NCBI GenBank assembly: GCA_051453625.1 | Contig: JBOZIK010000001.1 | Span: 155,121,731 to 155,185,730, forward strand | Reading direction: 5' to 3' | Source of the DNA: Welwitschia mirabilis | Taxonomy: Eukaryota > Gnetophyta > Gnetopsida > Welwitschiales | DNA length: 64,000 bases | Shown here: in pieces, positions 12,709 to 22,900 of the stretch | How positions within the stretch are numbered: the stretch's first letter is position 1 | Layout of the letters: every line of letters starts with the position of its first letter | Position numbers and translations under genes: made by a program | Notes under the pieces: generated by a model | Databases searched by the model: none | What the model was told of the DNA's origin: nothing | The model's input: only the letters and a program-made list of their open reading frames with translations

Positions 12709-12720
12709 TAATATTAGAGC
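12709..12720 (+). other. Element F primer-binding site (initiator Met tRNA type)
   Basis: TAATATTAGAGC matches 9 of 12 bases of TGGTATCAGAGC, the site used by most plant copia elements. All three differences are G-to-A or C-to-T. It lies two bases after the LTR end, the usual spacing. Confidence 0.8.
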
Positions 12721-12772
12721 TAAGTTAAGTCTTTCTTTAGATTTTAATAGATTTAGACTTTGGAATCCTATA

Positions 12773-14330
12773 ATGAGTAATTCATTTGATGGTTTTTTCC
12801 ACTAGTCATCCACCCATGTTTGACGGGTCAAACTATACTTATTGGAAAGATAGAATGAGAATTTTCTTTATATCCTTAGATGCTGATATAGAATAAGTTA
12901 TCTATAAGGGTTATTCTATGCCTATGTTGTTAAAAATAGATTCCAAAGATAATACTATGTTAGTTCCCAAATCCTGAGATCAATGAACTACCACTGACAA
13001 AACCAAAGCTACCATAGATACTCTTGCTCTTAACGTGATACTTTGTATAGTTTTTTTGGATGAGTTTAAACATATAGTAAATTGTAATCATGCTAAATAG
13101 GATTGGGATATTATTGAGGTAGCACACAAAGGAACTTTAATCATAAAGAGAGTAAAACTTTAAATGCTTATTTCTAAATTTTAAGACATTCATATAGATT
13201 AGGAGGAGATTTTGCAGGAATTATTTGCAAGACTTACTAATATTGTAAACTCTATGGCAAGCCTTGGAGAATAGTTGGATGAAGGAAAGGTGGTCAGAAA
13301 GGAATTAAGAATTCTACCAAAGAGATTTTAACCAAAGGTCATAGCCATCAAAGAGAATAAGGACATAAATGCAATGGCACTAGAAGAACTATAAGGTATC
13401 TTCAAACCTAAAATTAAATTTATTAAAGATAAGAAAAAAGGTATTACTTGAAATGTATGTAGGAAGAATATAGGTCTGAAAGGTTGGATGAGAATTTGAA
13501 TAATGATGAAGTGGCTCTCCTCTCTAGAAGATTCAGGAAGTTTCTGCATATAAAGGAAAAGAAAGGGGAGTCAAGTAGAAACTTGAAAAGAAGTTATCTA
13601 AAATATAGAAATAAGAAAGAGAAAGACAAATAAATCTAATGCTACTCATGCAAAGAATTTAATCATATGGAAAATGAGTGTCCAAACAAAAAAAGCGATA
13701 ACAAGAAAATAAGGAATCCCGCTTTTGTTGCAACATGGGATGATGAGGATGATGATGATAATAGTAGTTTATGTGAAGAGTCAGACAGAGATAGAAGATT
13801 ATCCTTCATGGAAATTGTGCCTTCTCTTAAAAGCTTACTTAGCACATCAGAGCCTGATGACTTGGACACGATCGATGAACAAGAGAATGAGATATAGGAT
13901 ACATGTCAAGAGCTATGTAAAGAATGTGAAAAGATATTAGAAAGAATAAATAATTTAAACAAAGTAGTGAAGTCTCTAATCAAAGAGAAGAAGAAAATAG
14001 AAATGCAGTACAATGTGCTAAACTATGACAACACCAATCTGTTGTCATAGGTAAAAGATCTATCTTTCTTTGTTAATAGGTTTTTGGTAGTTCTTCTAAG
14101 TTAGAAAAAACGCTTAGAGTTTGGAAACCTACTAGAGATAAATTAGGTATCAGCTTCATTTCTCAAAATCCATAATAATAGGTAAATAGTAATGTAAGTT
14201 TACTTATAGAGTTTCTTGTAATTTTTATAGTAAAACTGGACATTCAAAGTTATTTTGCAATATTAGAAAGTTAATGATTTTTTCAGATTCAGTGAATTCT
14301 TTGCCCTTTAAATTTGTTTCTAAAAGAAGT
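12773..14330 (+). pseudogene. Element F gag (Ty1/copia, Sirevirus-like), decayed
   Basis: Starts at the ATG at 12773. A 1-bp shift in the T-run at 12793-12798 moves the frame to one in which PPMFDGSNYTYWKDRMRI, the hallmark of copia gag N-termini, is read (12810-12863). Several stops follow. A clean zinc knuckle CX2CX4HX4C (C-YS-C-KEFN-H-MENE-C) is at 13640-13681. It is followed by an acidic stretch (WDDEDDDDN, about 13735-13770) and a Lys/Glu-rich coiled-coil-like segment (about 13915-14050). A second knuckle-like site CNFYSKTGHSKLFC at about 14218-14260 has lost its second Cys (Tyr). Two knuckles with an intervening coil fit the long gag of Sireviruses. The product would package element RNA in cytoplasmic particles; this copy is broken. 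Confidence 0.8.
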
Positions 14331-14424
14331 ATACCACATAAGTCTAATAAAACTAAGTGGATAAGAGCTAATAATCTTAAAAGTCTTTTAACATAGACAA
14401 CTCTCAAAGGATCAAGTGCAAATA

Positions 14425-14830
14425 GCTGGTACTTAGCCAGTGGATTCTCAAGACACATGATGGGAGAAATATCAAACTTTCAACACTTAAGAAGTATTAA
14501 TGGAGGAGTTATTACTTTTGGAAATAATAAAAAGATAAGAATAAAAGATATAGGATGCATTAAAAGAGGTAAGTTCTCTAAACTTAATAATGTTTTATAT
14601 GTGAATGATTTGAAGCATAACTTATTGAGTACCAGTCAATTGTATAACAAAGGTCACAAAATACTATTAGAAAAATCAAAATGTGAAATTTTAAATGTGA
14701 AAATTAATGTTGTTGTCCTTACTACAAATTAAGTAGATAATATTTATAGAATGAATACTCACGTAAATTTATGCAATGATTAGTTAAATTATATGAACTA
14801 CAACATTGAAAATGGAAACATTGGCTTAAA
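14425..14830 (+). pseudogene. Element F aspartic protease and stump of pre-integrase region
   Basis: The frame contains WYLASGFSRHM, the copia protease active-site block in which the family has Asp-Ser-Gly. Here the catalytic Asp is Ala (14436-14438). A continuous stretch of about 95 codons follows, including LYVNDLKHNLLSTSQL (about 14600-14645), the conserved end of this domain. A stop at 14730-14732 is followed by a few codons like the beginning of the pre-integrase segment, and then coding sense ends. Where the integrase zinc finger and catalytic core, RT and RNase H would follow, the sequence becomes non-coding. Confidence 0.82.
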
Positions 14831-15315
14831 TTTTGGTAAAATTAAACATTTTTAGGAAAATTATGAAGTAAAACCCTGTTTTACAACTTTCTTATTGATC
14901 ACAAACATGAACTAGGGGTTAAATTATCATCCTCTGGCTGGTTATAGGGTAGTTAACTAGATCCATGATTCGAATGATCAAATGTGATTAGTTGACTGGC
15001 CTGAAAGCCTAATGACCTAGATCTCTTCCTATACTGTAGATCCATGTCTTGAATGATCGACTAGAACTTTGACTAGTCAACTAGATCTAATAGATCACAA
15101 TGCAGAAGTACCATTGATGGACCCAATTTTAGTCTTTATATCATCCTATTTTACCATTTCTTTAAAAGAAAGAGGCTTGCATTTCATTTTCATTATGTTC
15201 TAGCCCTCTCTATGTCTTAGATATAGAGTTTTTTCTTTCAGATCTAGAGATTTTATCTTAAATTTAGTGATTTTCTCTCATTTTTCTTGCTTCCAATCTT
15301 TTGAAAAAGGCAAAA
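14831..15315 (+). promoter_or_regulatory. Non-coding tract with LTR-like GTCGAC words between F's two coding regions
   Basis: No coding sense is seen. Between about 14930 and 15090 there are several words such as 'ggttaactagatc', 'agttgactggcc', 'atcgactagaac' and 'agtcaactagatc', which resemble the GGTCGACTGGACC-like words of F's LTRs. A TATA-like 'tttatatcat' at about 15135 and a CT-rich stretch precede the ATG at 15316. This could be a relic LTR or leader joined by deletion, or a separate promoter for the downstream ORF. The evidence is motif similarity only. Confidence 0.4.
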
Positions 15316-16980
15316 ATGGATATAAGCTCTTCAAAGAGGAAAGTTAAGGAAACTCTAGCAAGAGATCCTATTGTCTTCTACTAAGGGATGTCTAAGATTG
15401 ACATTAACAAGTTTTCAGAAAAGTTAGAAAAGAAGTCTATTTGTTAAGAATGGTTTGTGCAACCTCAGAGATTAAAGAGCTCAGGGAAGTGATTCAACTC
15501 CTAAGAAATCAAGATCTTGACTATTTCCTAGATGTTTCTAGTTCTGCTTATCCTTTTCTTACTTGCATGTTTTACTGTGAATCTCATCTTTGATCTCACT
15601 AATCTTCGAAGAGGTAAGTATGAAGAGTTTTAACCTCTTCATGATACCATGGAAGATAAGCCAACAATGACAAGAGATATCTATGGTAAGACTCACACTT
15701 GAAAACACAGCCTTAACACTTCCGTGCTTACACCCAAGTACTATTTTCTTCATTTGATTTTTACTTATAATTTTCTGCCATTAGTGGGGCATCATGATGA
15801 GGTGTCCAACTATAGAGCATATCTAATGTATCTGGTAGGGATAAAGCATTTTATTAATGCTCCTGCTATCATACTAAAGAGATGGTCTCTTAGTTGGAGT
15901 ATCATAGGACTAGGGCCTTACCTTACTCTATGCTTATCACAAATTTGTTCCATCATTTTCNNNNNNNNNNNNNNNNNNNNNNNNNNNNNNNNNNNNNNNN
16001 NNNNNNNNNNNNNNNNNNNNNNNNNNNNNNNNNNNNNNNNNNNNNNNNNNNNNNNNNNNNNNNNNNNNNNNNNNNNNNNNNNNNNNNNNNNNNNNNNNNN
16101 NNNNNNNNNNNNNNNNNNNNNNNNNNNNNNNNNNNNNNNNNNNNNNNNNNNNNNNNNNNNNNNNNNNNNNNNNNNNNNNNNNNNNNNNNNNNNNNNNNNN
16201 NNNNNNNNNNNNNNNNNNNNNNNNNNNNNNNNNNNNNNNNNNNNNNNNNNNNNNNNNNNNNNNNNNNNNNNNNNNNNNNNNNNNNNNNNNNNNNNNNNNN
16301 NNNNNNNNNNNNNNNNNNNNNNNNNNNNNNNNNNNNNNNNNNNNNNNNNNNNNNNNNNNNNNNNNNNNNNNNNNNNNNNNNNNNNNNNNNNNNNNNNNNN
16401 NNNNNNNNNNNNNNNNNNNNNNNNNNNNNNNNNNNNNNNNNNNNNNNNNNNNNNNNNNNNNNNNNNNNNNNNNNNNNNNNNNNNNNNNNNNNNNNNNNNN
16501 NNNNNNNNNNNNNNNNNNNNNNNNNNNNNNNNNNNNNNNNNNNNNNNNNNNNNNNNNNNNNNNNNNNNNNNNNNNNNNNNNNNNNNNNNNNNNNNNNNNN
16601 NNNNNNNNNNNNNNNNNNNNNNNNNNNNNNNNNNNNNNNNNNNNNNNNNNNNNNNNNNNNNNNNNNNNNNNNNNNNNNNNNNNNNNNNNNNNNNNNNNNN
16701 NNNNNNNNNNNNNNNNNNNNNNNNNNNNNNNNNNNNNNNNNNNNNNNNNNNNNNNNNNNNNNNNNNNNNNNNNNNNNNNNNNNNNNNNNNNNNNNNNNNN
16801 NNNNNNNNNNNNNNNNNNNNNNNNNNNNNNNNNNNNNNNNNNNNNNNNNNNNNNNNNNNNNNAACTAAATCTGACATTATTGACACTTCAATAGAGGCCA
16901 CTAGCTTAGAGCACATAGGAGGAAATGAATATTCAGAAGATTCAGAAGAAGATTCTGAAGAAGAAGAAGAATCTGATTAG
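15316..16980 (+). pseudogene. Element F second ORF: 'putative plant transposon protein'-like, acidic C-terminus
   Basis: Opens at ATG 15316 with a short Ser/Lys/Arg-rich start. With several stops and frameshifts it then shows KIDINKFSEKLEKKS, YPFLTCMFY (about 15548), HHDEVSNYRAYLMY (about 15790-15830) and, in the next frame, TRALPYSMLI (about 15908-15937). The order and wording recall the plant family annotated as putative plant transposon protein, with its YPELVREFYANL-like and ALPYGMLLT-like blocks. I assign it from memory of the family, without a search. A 902-base N gap hides the middle. The end (16863-16980) is intact and very acidic (EDSEEDSEEEEESD, then TAG). It occupies the position where Sireviruses carry an envelope-like ORF. 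Function is unknown. Confidence 0.6.
15961..16862. other. Assembly gap (902 N)
   Basis: Inside F's second ORF. The frame runs directly into it at both sides, so at least part of the missing sequence is coding. Confidence 0.99.
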
Positions 16981-17035
16981 AGTTTTGATTATGTTTTAAT
17001 TATGTGTTTTTATTCTCTTCTTTATCATTAATGTC

Positions 17036-17048
17036 AAAAGGGGGAGAA
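17036..17048 (+). other. Element F upstream extra polypurine tract
   Basis: AAAAGGGGGAGAA, preceded by 'cattaatgtc'. The same context and purine run recur at 17551-17570 immediately before the 3' LTR. Repeated polypurine boxes at the 3' end of the internal region are a reported feature of Sireviruses. Confidence 0.6.
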
Positions 17049-17560
17049 TTAGTTGTTTGATATTTGTTGCTTATGCTTTAGATGAAGTATACTCTTGATG
17101 GGTACTTTTATTTTTTAATGCTTATGTTTAATGAAATCAAAATGCACTTAGTTTTATATTTTCAATTAATATCTCAAATCTTTTAGTACAATCCATATGA
17201 GCTTAAAATTTTTTCAATGATAAATATTAAGAAATTAAATGATGTTTATTTTATATTTAAAATGCACTTCAATTGTTTAAAATATTACATGATGTTATTC
17301 TATATTTATAGTGAATGTTAATAATCAAAGTAACTGAAGTTATGTGATCAAAAAGTATTTTTTCAGACATATTGTGTTCTTAAATATTCAAATGTGCACC
17401 TTGAATTGTTTATATTTTAGCACAAAATTTGACTTATTCAGAATGTCTTCAATTGATTTCAAAAGGCTTATTATTTTTCAAAAATGATACACATTTTGTG
17501 AGAGGGAGTTTACTCAATCTTAAATATCTTTACAACTAAATATTATTTGCCATTAATGTC

Positions 17561-17570
17561 AAAGGGGAAG
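17561..17570 (+). other. Element F polypurine tract
   Basis: AAAGGGGAAG two bases before the 3' LTR start at 17573, the normal place for plus-strand priming. The interval 17049-17560 is AT-rich 3' untranslated sequence with no frame. Confidence 0.8.
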
Positions 17571-17572
17571 AT

Positions 17573-19201
17573 TATTAGATTATGTTTTGTCAGTTGATGT
17601 TAAACTAATGTTTTCTATGAAGTCAATTTTGTGTATCTTATATAGAAGATGTTAATTACTTGCAGGTTAAATGATGAATCCGTATTTATCGAATTCTGAT
17701 CACTAAAAATGTATCAAGCTCACTTACCCTCTTGAGGGGTCTACTATACTTTAAAAGGATCGACTGCACCTAGAGAATACTCTCAAAAATGAACTAAATT
17801 TAGAGCGGTCGACTGGATTTTTGATGGAGTCGACTGAACCTATGATCTTAAGAATAATATCCTTAAAACAAATGACAAGGGGTCAATCGGACCTCAATGT
17901 GGTTGATTGGACTTGTAAACTTGAGAATAGTACTCCTGTATCGATTGTTAAGGGGTCAACCGGACCTTTGAAGGAGTTGGCCAGACTTAAGCATTGTGTA
18001 GTTGATATCCCTGAACTAATCATCATTAGGTTGACCTAACACCTAAAGGGGTCGTCTAGACTTAATGTAAGAAATTGGAATGATCTTTTATTAGGACTAC
18101 CAAGCGATTAGACAGAATTACTGGTGACTGGATGGGAGTCGACTAGACCTTGAGGGATCGGCCAGACATGGAGCTGTAAAAACTCGGGTAACTAAAAACT
18201 TCACTTAGGTGACCTATGTAATTCATAACATCAGATGAAATCGACTGGACTTTTGAGGAGTTGACTGACCAGAACAAAACTAAAATTTTGTATCCTTTAC
18301 ATATTCGTTAGATAGCCATTGGAAGTACATTTTAAATTGTAATAAACCTTAAAAGCCTTCCAATATAAATAGCCAAGAGAGAAAAGACAAAAAAACCCTT
18401 TTTAAGCTCCTTTANNNNNNNNNNNNNNNNNNNNNNNNNNNNNNNNNNNNNNNNNNNNNNNNNNNNNNNNNNNNNNNNNNNNNNNNNNNNNNNNNNNNNN
18501 NNNNNNNNNNNNNNGAGAGAAAAGACAAAAGAATCTTTTTGCAAAACTCTTGATATCATTTTAAATCTTGATCAAAGGACTGAAGAATGTGATATTTTAC
18601 TGTAGCATCTTGGCTTTGTGATTTTGACTAAGGAAGATTTATCATATGTATTCAAGGTTAGGTCTAGCGCTTCATTCATTATATTCTACATAGGAGAAGA
18701 GCTCCATCAAAATTATTGTAATGAAGAATGAGTAATATCTGTGCATCTTGGCATTATTCTATCACTATCTTACATTGTGAAAGGTCGATACTTAGCCCAT
18801 AAAAGTCCATTTAAAGGTTGAGATTAAGCCTACAAAATTCCATTCAAAGGTTAAAACTAAGCCTAGAAAAGTCTATTCAAAGGTTGAGACTAAGCCTGAA
18901 AAGTCCATTTGTAAAGGTGACAGGTAAACCTATAATACTTAAGAGAGTAACAAAGATTTGGATCAAGCTTAGTAATAAGCTAATCAACGAGAGTGCATCT
19001 ATTTGGTATTTTATGCTTTCTGTTAGTTCCATTACTTTGAATACTTTTAGCTTTGCTTTTCATGCATGAATTTATTAGCAAATTATTTCGAGTAAGTCTT
19101 TGACATATCATGAGTTTGTTTACTTCATTTTGTTTTTTTTTTTAAAATAATCTATTTATTACCCCCTTTCCCAAGCCCCTCTAGGGTTCTCGATCCTATC
19201 A
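17573..19201 (+). repeat. Element F 3' LTR
   Basis: Matches the 5' LTR from its first bases (TATTAGATTATG versus TGTTAGATTATG) and ends 'cctatca' at 19201. It carries the same series of GTCGACYRGACC-like words from 17738 to 18270 and a 100-N gap at 18415-18514 whose two edges both hold 'gagagaaaagacaaaa'. The second half (18589-19150) includes a repeated 'aaaggttgagactaagcct'-type unit (18810-18905), as does the 5' LTR (12305-12405). Confidence 0.85.
18364..18372 (+). promoter_or_regulatory. TATA box of element F 3' LTR
   Basis: TATAAATAG in 'ccaatataaatagccaagag', a sharp plant TATA context at the expected place between U3 and R. The equivalent in the 5' LTR falls in the N gap. Confidence 0.6.
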
Positions 19202-19910
19202 AGTCTATCTTAGAATTCTAAAACTATTATTNNNNNNGTCATGATCTAGATTAAAGATTGTCAAATTTTCTAAAATTATAGTTCTACTGCACTATACTAA
19301 AACAACTCATAATAGGATTATCAGAAACTAACTTAAGCTATTTTAGAATTTTAAATATTATTTCTAAGGTCATGATCTAAGATTAAAGACTATTAAATTT
19401 TCTAAAATTATAGTTCTACTAAACTATACTACAACGATCATAACTTTCAAAATACTTTGTGTTTTACATGATTCAAAATATTTTGAAAATATTAGTTAAT
19501 TCCCTACAACTTAAGCTACTTAAGTTTTTAGATATCTGAATTTTTAGTTACAAAAATGTAAATTATTTACTTATTATTTTTCCATTTATTTTCTAATGTA
19601 TTTTAACTAATAAATTTTTTAAAAATTACTACACATTAGAAAAATTACTATTTTTATATTTCCATAATCATGAGTAAATTATATATTTATAGAAAATTTC
19701 ACTAATTTATACCCACTAACTAAAAATCTATTATGTTTTTAACCTATGCCTCTATTATGGAAATTTAACTTTGTCTATAAGCAATATGGTAAAATCTCTA
19801 TAATTAGTTATGTAATAATTTAAATCAGTAAATCAATGTACATAAAACTACAATAATTATCTATAAAAAATCTTAACTAAATTTCCTAATTAAAATAAAT
19901 ATAAAAGAAA
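19202..19910 (-). repeat. Element E left LTR, piece 2
   Basis: Continues the alignment to the right LTR (about 59548-60115). It contains a tandem repeat of about 138 bp. The unit beginning 'actcataataggat' at about 19308 repeats the one split by F (10334-10368 joined to 19202-19307), so it preserves an unoccupied version of F's target. Six N at 19232-19237. No genes. Confidence 0.8.
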
Positions 19911-22900
19911 TGACAAGCCTGTTTTTAAATAAATACAAACTAAAAAGAGAGAAAATATTAAACTTTTTTAAGTAAAAACAAAAATTATTGAGTGAGAGCT
20001 ACAACATACACAAACATAGTTATAAAGAAAACAAACTATTAGAGTCTATTCTAAGCTTTTTAAAGGCTATATTTGTATTTATCAAGACACTCCTTTTATC
20101 AAGAATAGATTTTCTTGATAAAATGGTATGCTGGTTTATTTCAAGATGTACATACATATATACAAATAGAGAGATAAAAAACATCAAAATAAAGATTACT
20201 AGACAAATCATGTGTTGTTTATTTCTAAACAAGGTAAAAATCTTAATACTAACTTCCAGCTAAATTAATTTTGAAAGTTAAAAAAAAAAGAATTTACGAA
20301 TTCTTTTCAAATTCATAAAATTGGTAACTACACTACATTATATTGTATTTAATACAATAGTCACTACCCTTTTGGGGTACATGCAAGTAAGATCCAACTT
20401 TGCAGCAATGACCTCTGGATCTTTTTCCTATTTTAAAATATTTTTCAAGAATCTATATTTTTGAAACTCTAAAAAGATCATCTTTTTCTCTTCTTCCTCT
20501 CTTTTATACTGAAAGTTTATTTGAGTAACAAACTTCATCCTCGATCTTCAAGATGATTACTATAGTTAACTATCTCTTTGATGCCATATAGCATTTTATC
20601 TTTCCTTTTTATTATCACTTATCCACATATTAGTTACAATAATTAATTAAAACAATGTGCATACTTTCAATAAAGGCAACTGCATTTTGTCAAAATATCT
20701 TATAATTAATGACTCATGAGTTTCATCATGATTATAAAGTTGTTAGTTTTAAGAAATCCAACAACCTAATAAAGACAAAATAATAATTGAAAATTAAACT
20801 AAAATATGTAAGGTTTTGCCTTTTTGAACGATCTCTTTAGCAAAGCTAGTTTGTTAACTAACTTAGACTTCTTTGCTTGTTCTAATTCTTTTATTACCTC
20901 AATTTATTCTTTTCTGTTCTGATTTGACTAAATTTGCTTGTGATGTTTCTGTAATTCTCTTGGTTTTTCTTACTATTTATGTTTTTAGAAGTTTTACTTG
21001 AATCAGCTCCCCTGTTTCTCAAATAACTAAACAACTTTCATCGATTACTGAGCGAATTTAGCCTTTAGCTTCTTTCTTTGGAAATATTTTAACAAATGTG
21101 ATTCAAAGAATTTTCATATATTATAATAATTAATCTCTTTAATATTTTAGTCTCTTCAAATCTTTCTTAGTTATTATAAACAAACTAAGATTCTTTTTTA
21201 ATTCTTCACAAGTAGTGATCAGTTTATCTCTTACTTTAAAAAGATAAAGCCTTTGGCTTCTTACTTCTTCTGGGATACTTTTTTTCCCTTTAATATCTTT
21301 TTCCATAATTTGAATACCTTCCTCTTATCATACTTCTATTTTTTGCACAATCTTATTAATAACATTTTTATAATAATTAAAGTGATCACACAATTTCTGT
21401 GGGTAGAAGTTCACATTTCTAGGTACTTGAATTTCATCAAAACTAAATCATACTTGCTTCCCTAATTAAATTTCTAAGAATTTATTTTTATAAATAAGTC
21501 TACTATTTCCTTTCTTTGATCTCATGATAAGATCATCATGATTTTAGAAAATCAAAATTTCTTTTATCGAATCAAAAATTTAACTAATAATTGCTGTTAT
21601 ATCAAAATTAATTTTTGTTGTTTCATTTTTTTAAAATCATCTAAACTATTTTTACAATTTCTTCTTTAATTTCTCTCATGGATGTATGCACATCCTTAGG
21701 GGGATGTCCTTGAGGTGGTTGAAAATCTAATTCCTTCCTTAAACTAGATATCTTCCTTTCTTGAATCTCTATCATTTTATTCAGATTATGATTTTGATTG
21801 AGTGTCGCTTCCCATCTTATTTTAAATTTGTTATTTTCTTCCTAAATCTTTAGGTATTTTTCATGCATACTTTACACATCCATATATATTTGATTTGAGT
21901 ATTCCACATTGAGTGATAATGTAACATTATTATTCATGAAGATAATGAATTTTTTTCCTTAAATTTATTCTATTTCAAAATGTTTTAACATAACCAAACT
22001 TTTTAGCATTTCTACCAAAATATCCTCCTTATTAGAGGGAGGCAATTATAGTCTCTTCGTTTCTCTTTGTAACTTATTTTTCAAGTCTATTATTTGGTCT
22101 TAAGTAGTTAAGAGAGAGAGAGATGGGAAGAAGAAGAAATTCCTTCATGACTGAGTAATCTACTTTCCAACTATGCATTTTTCCTCCTTAATCCTCTTAA
22201 CTTGGCACTTCCAAAAAGAATCTTTTTCTTCCCAAATTTTTTTCTCATTTCTAAAAATTTTACTTTTTATTTAAGGTTTACATTTTCTTCTTATAGTTGA
22301 TGGATCTTGGATAATTCTAAGTTCAAAGAGTTGAATGTAAAACATAGATAATCTATATTATCATCCTTCACTGCTTTGGAAAAATTACTCAAACTAGGTT
22401 AATAAAAAATCTATTATAATGTAAAATAATTTAATGATTCTTTAGATTTTTTTCTTATAACCTTTCTATAAAGGAAGCATTTTTTAGTTAGAGGCATGAT
22501 ACATTTATGATTGAGGTTCAGGTAGGATTAATGTTTTTACCCTAAAGAGAGCTAGAATAGATGACTCTATACTATTTTTACTTCTAGAAGAGAATCTTAG
22601 AATGTTTTTCCAGAGGAGAATTTTTCCAATCAATAAAGGAAATACCAATCTAATATTTATTAATTTTGTAGCATTTCTCATCTTATAATTTGTTTTATAG
22701 ATATATTACAAAATAGTTTTACAAATATTGATGTTTTTACTAGAGGGATCCCAAATTGCATCTATTAAATAAAATCTTGATATACTCATTTCCCTTTATT
22801 TGTTCATAATAGAAGCTAAGTTTGAAAATACAATTTTTGTAATTATAAAGATCTCTAAATCCTTACTTTTATCTATGTTCACCCATCCATTCTTGTTCAT

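Larger units (their letters stand above)
10369..19201 (+). mobile_element. Element F: Sirevirus-like Ty1/copia derivative lacking IN-RT-RNase H
   Basis: Bounded by LTRs 10369-12706 and 17573-19201 (TG...CA in the best-preserved ends). The primer site is at 12709-12720 and the polypurine tract at 17561-17570. The internal region (about 4.9 kb) has gag and protease, then a second coding region of a different family, with no trace of integrase, reverse transcriptase or RNase H. It is inserted in E's left LTR. The left flank ends 'cttaagct', the right flank begins 'agtctatcttag', and the equivalent right-LTR site at about 59540 is uninterrupted. A second uninterrupted copy of the site is at about 19335. 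Target duplication is approximately AAGCT/AGTCT. Two zinc knuckles, two polypurine boxes and an extra 3' ORF point to the Sirevirus lineage (inference from known features of that lineage). Confidence 0.85.

Noticed and set aside
13663-13940. Two further frames (- 13663-13869 and + 13725-13940) over F gag
   Set aside because: Shadows of the gag frame that carries the zinc knuckle and acidic stretch.
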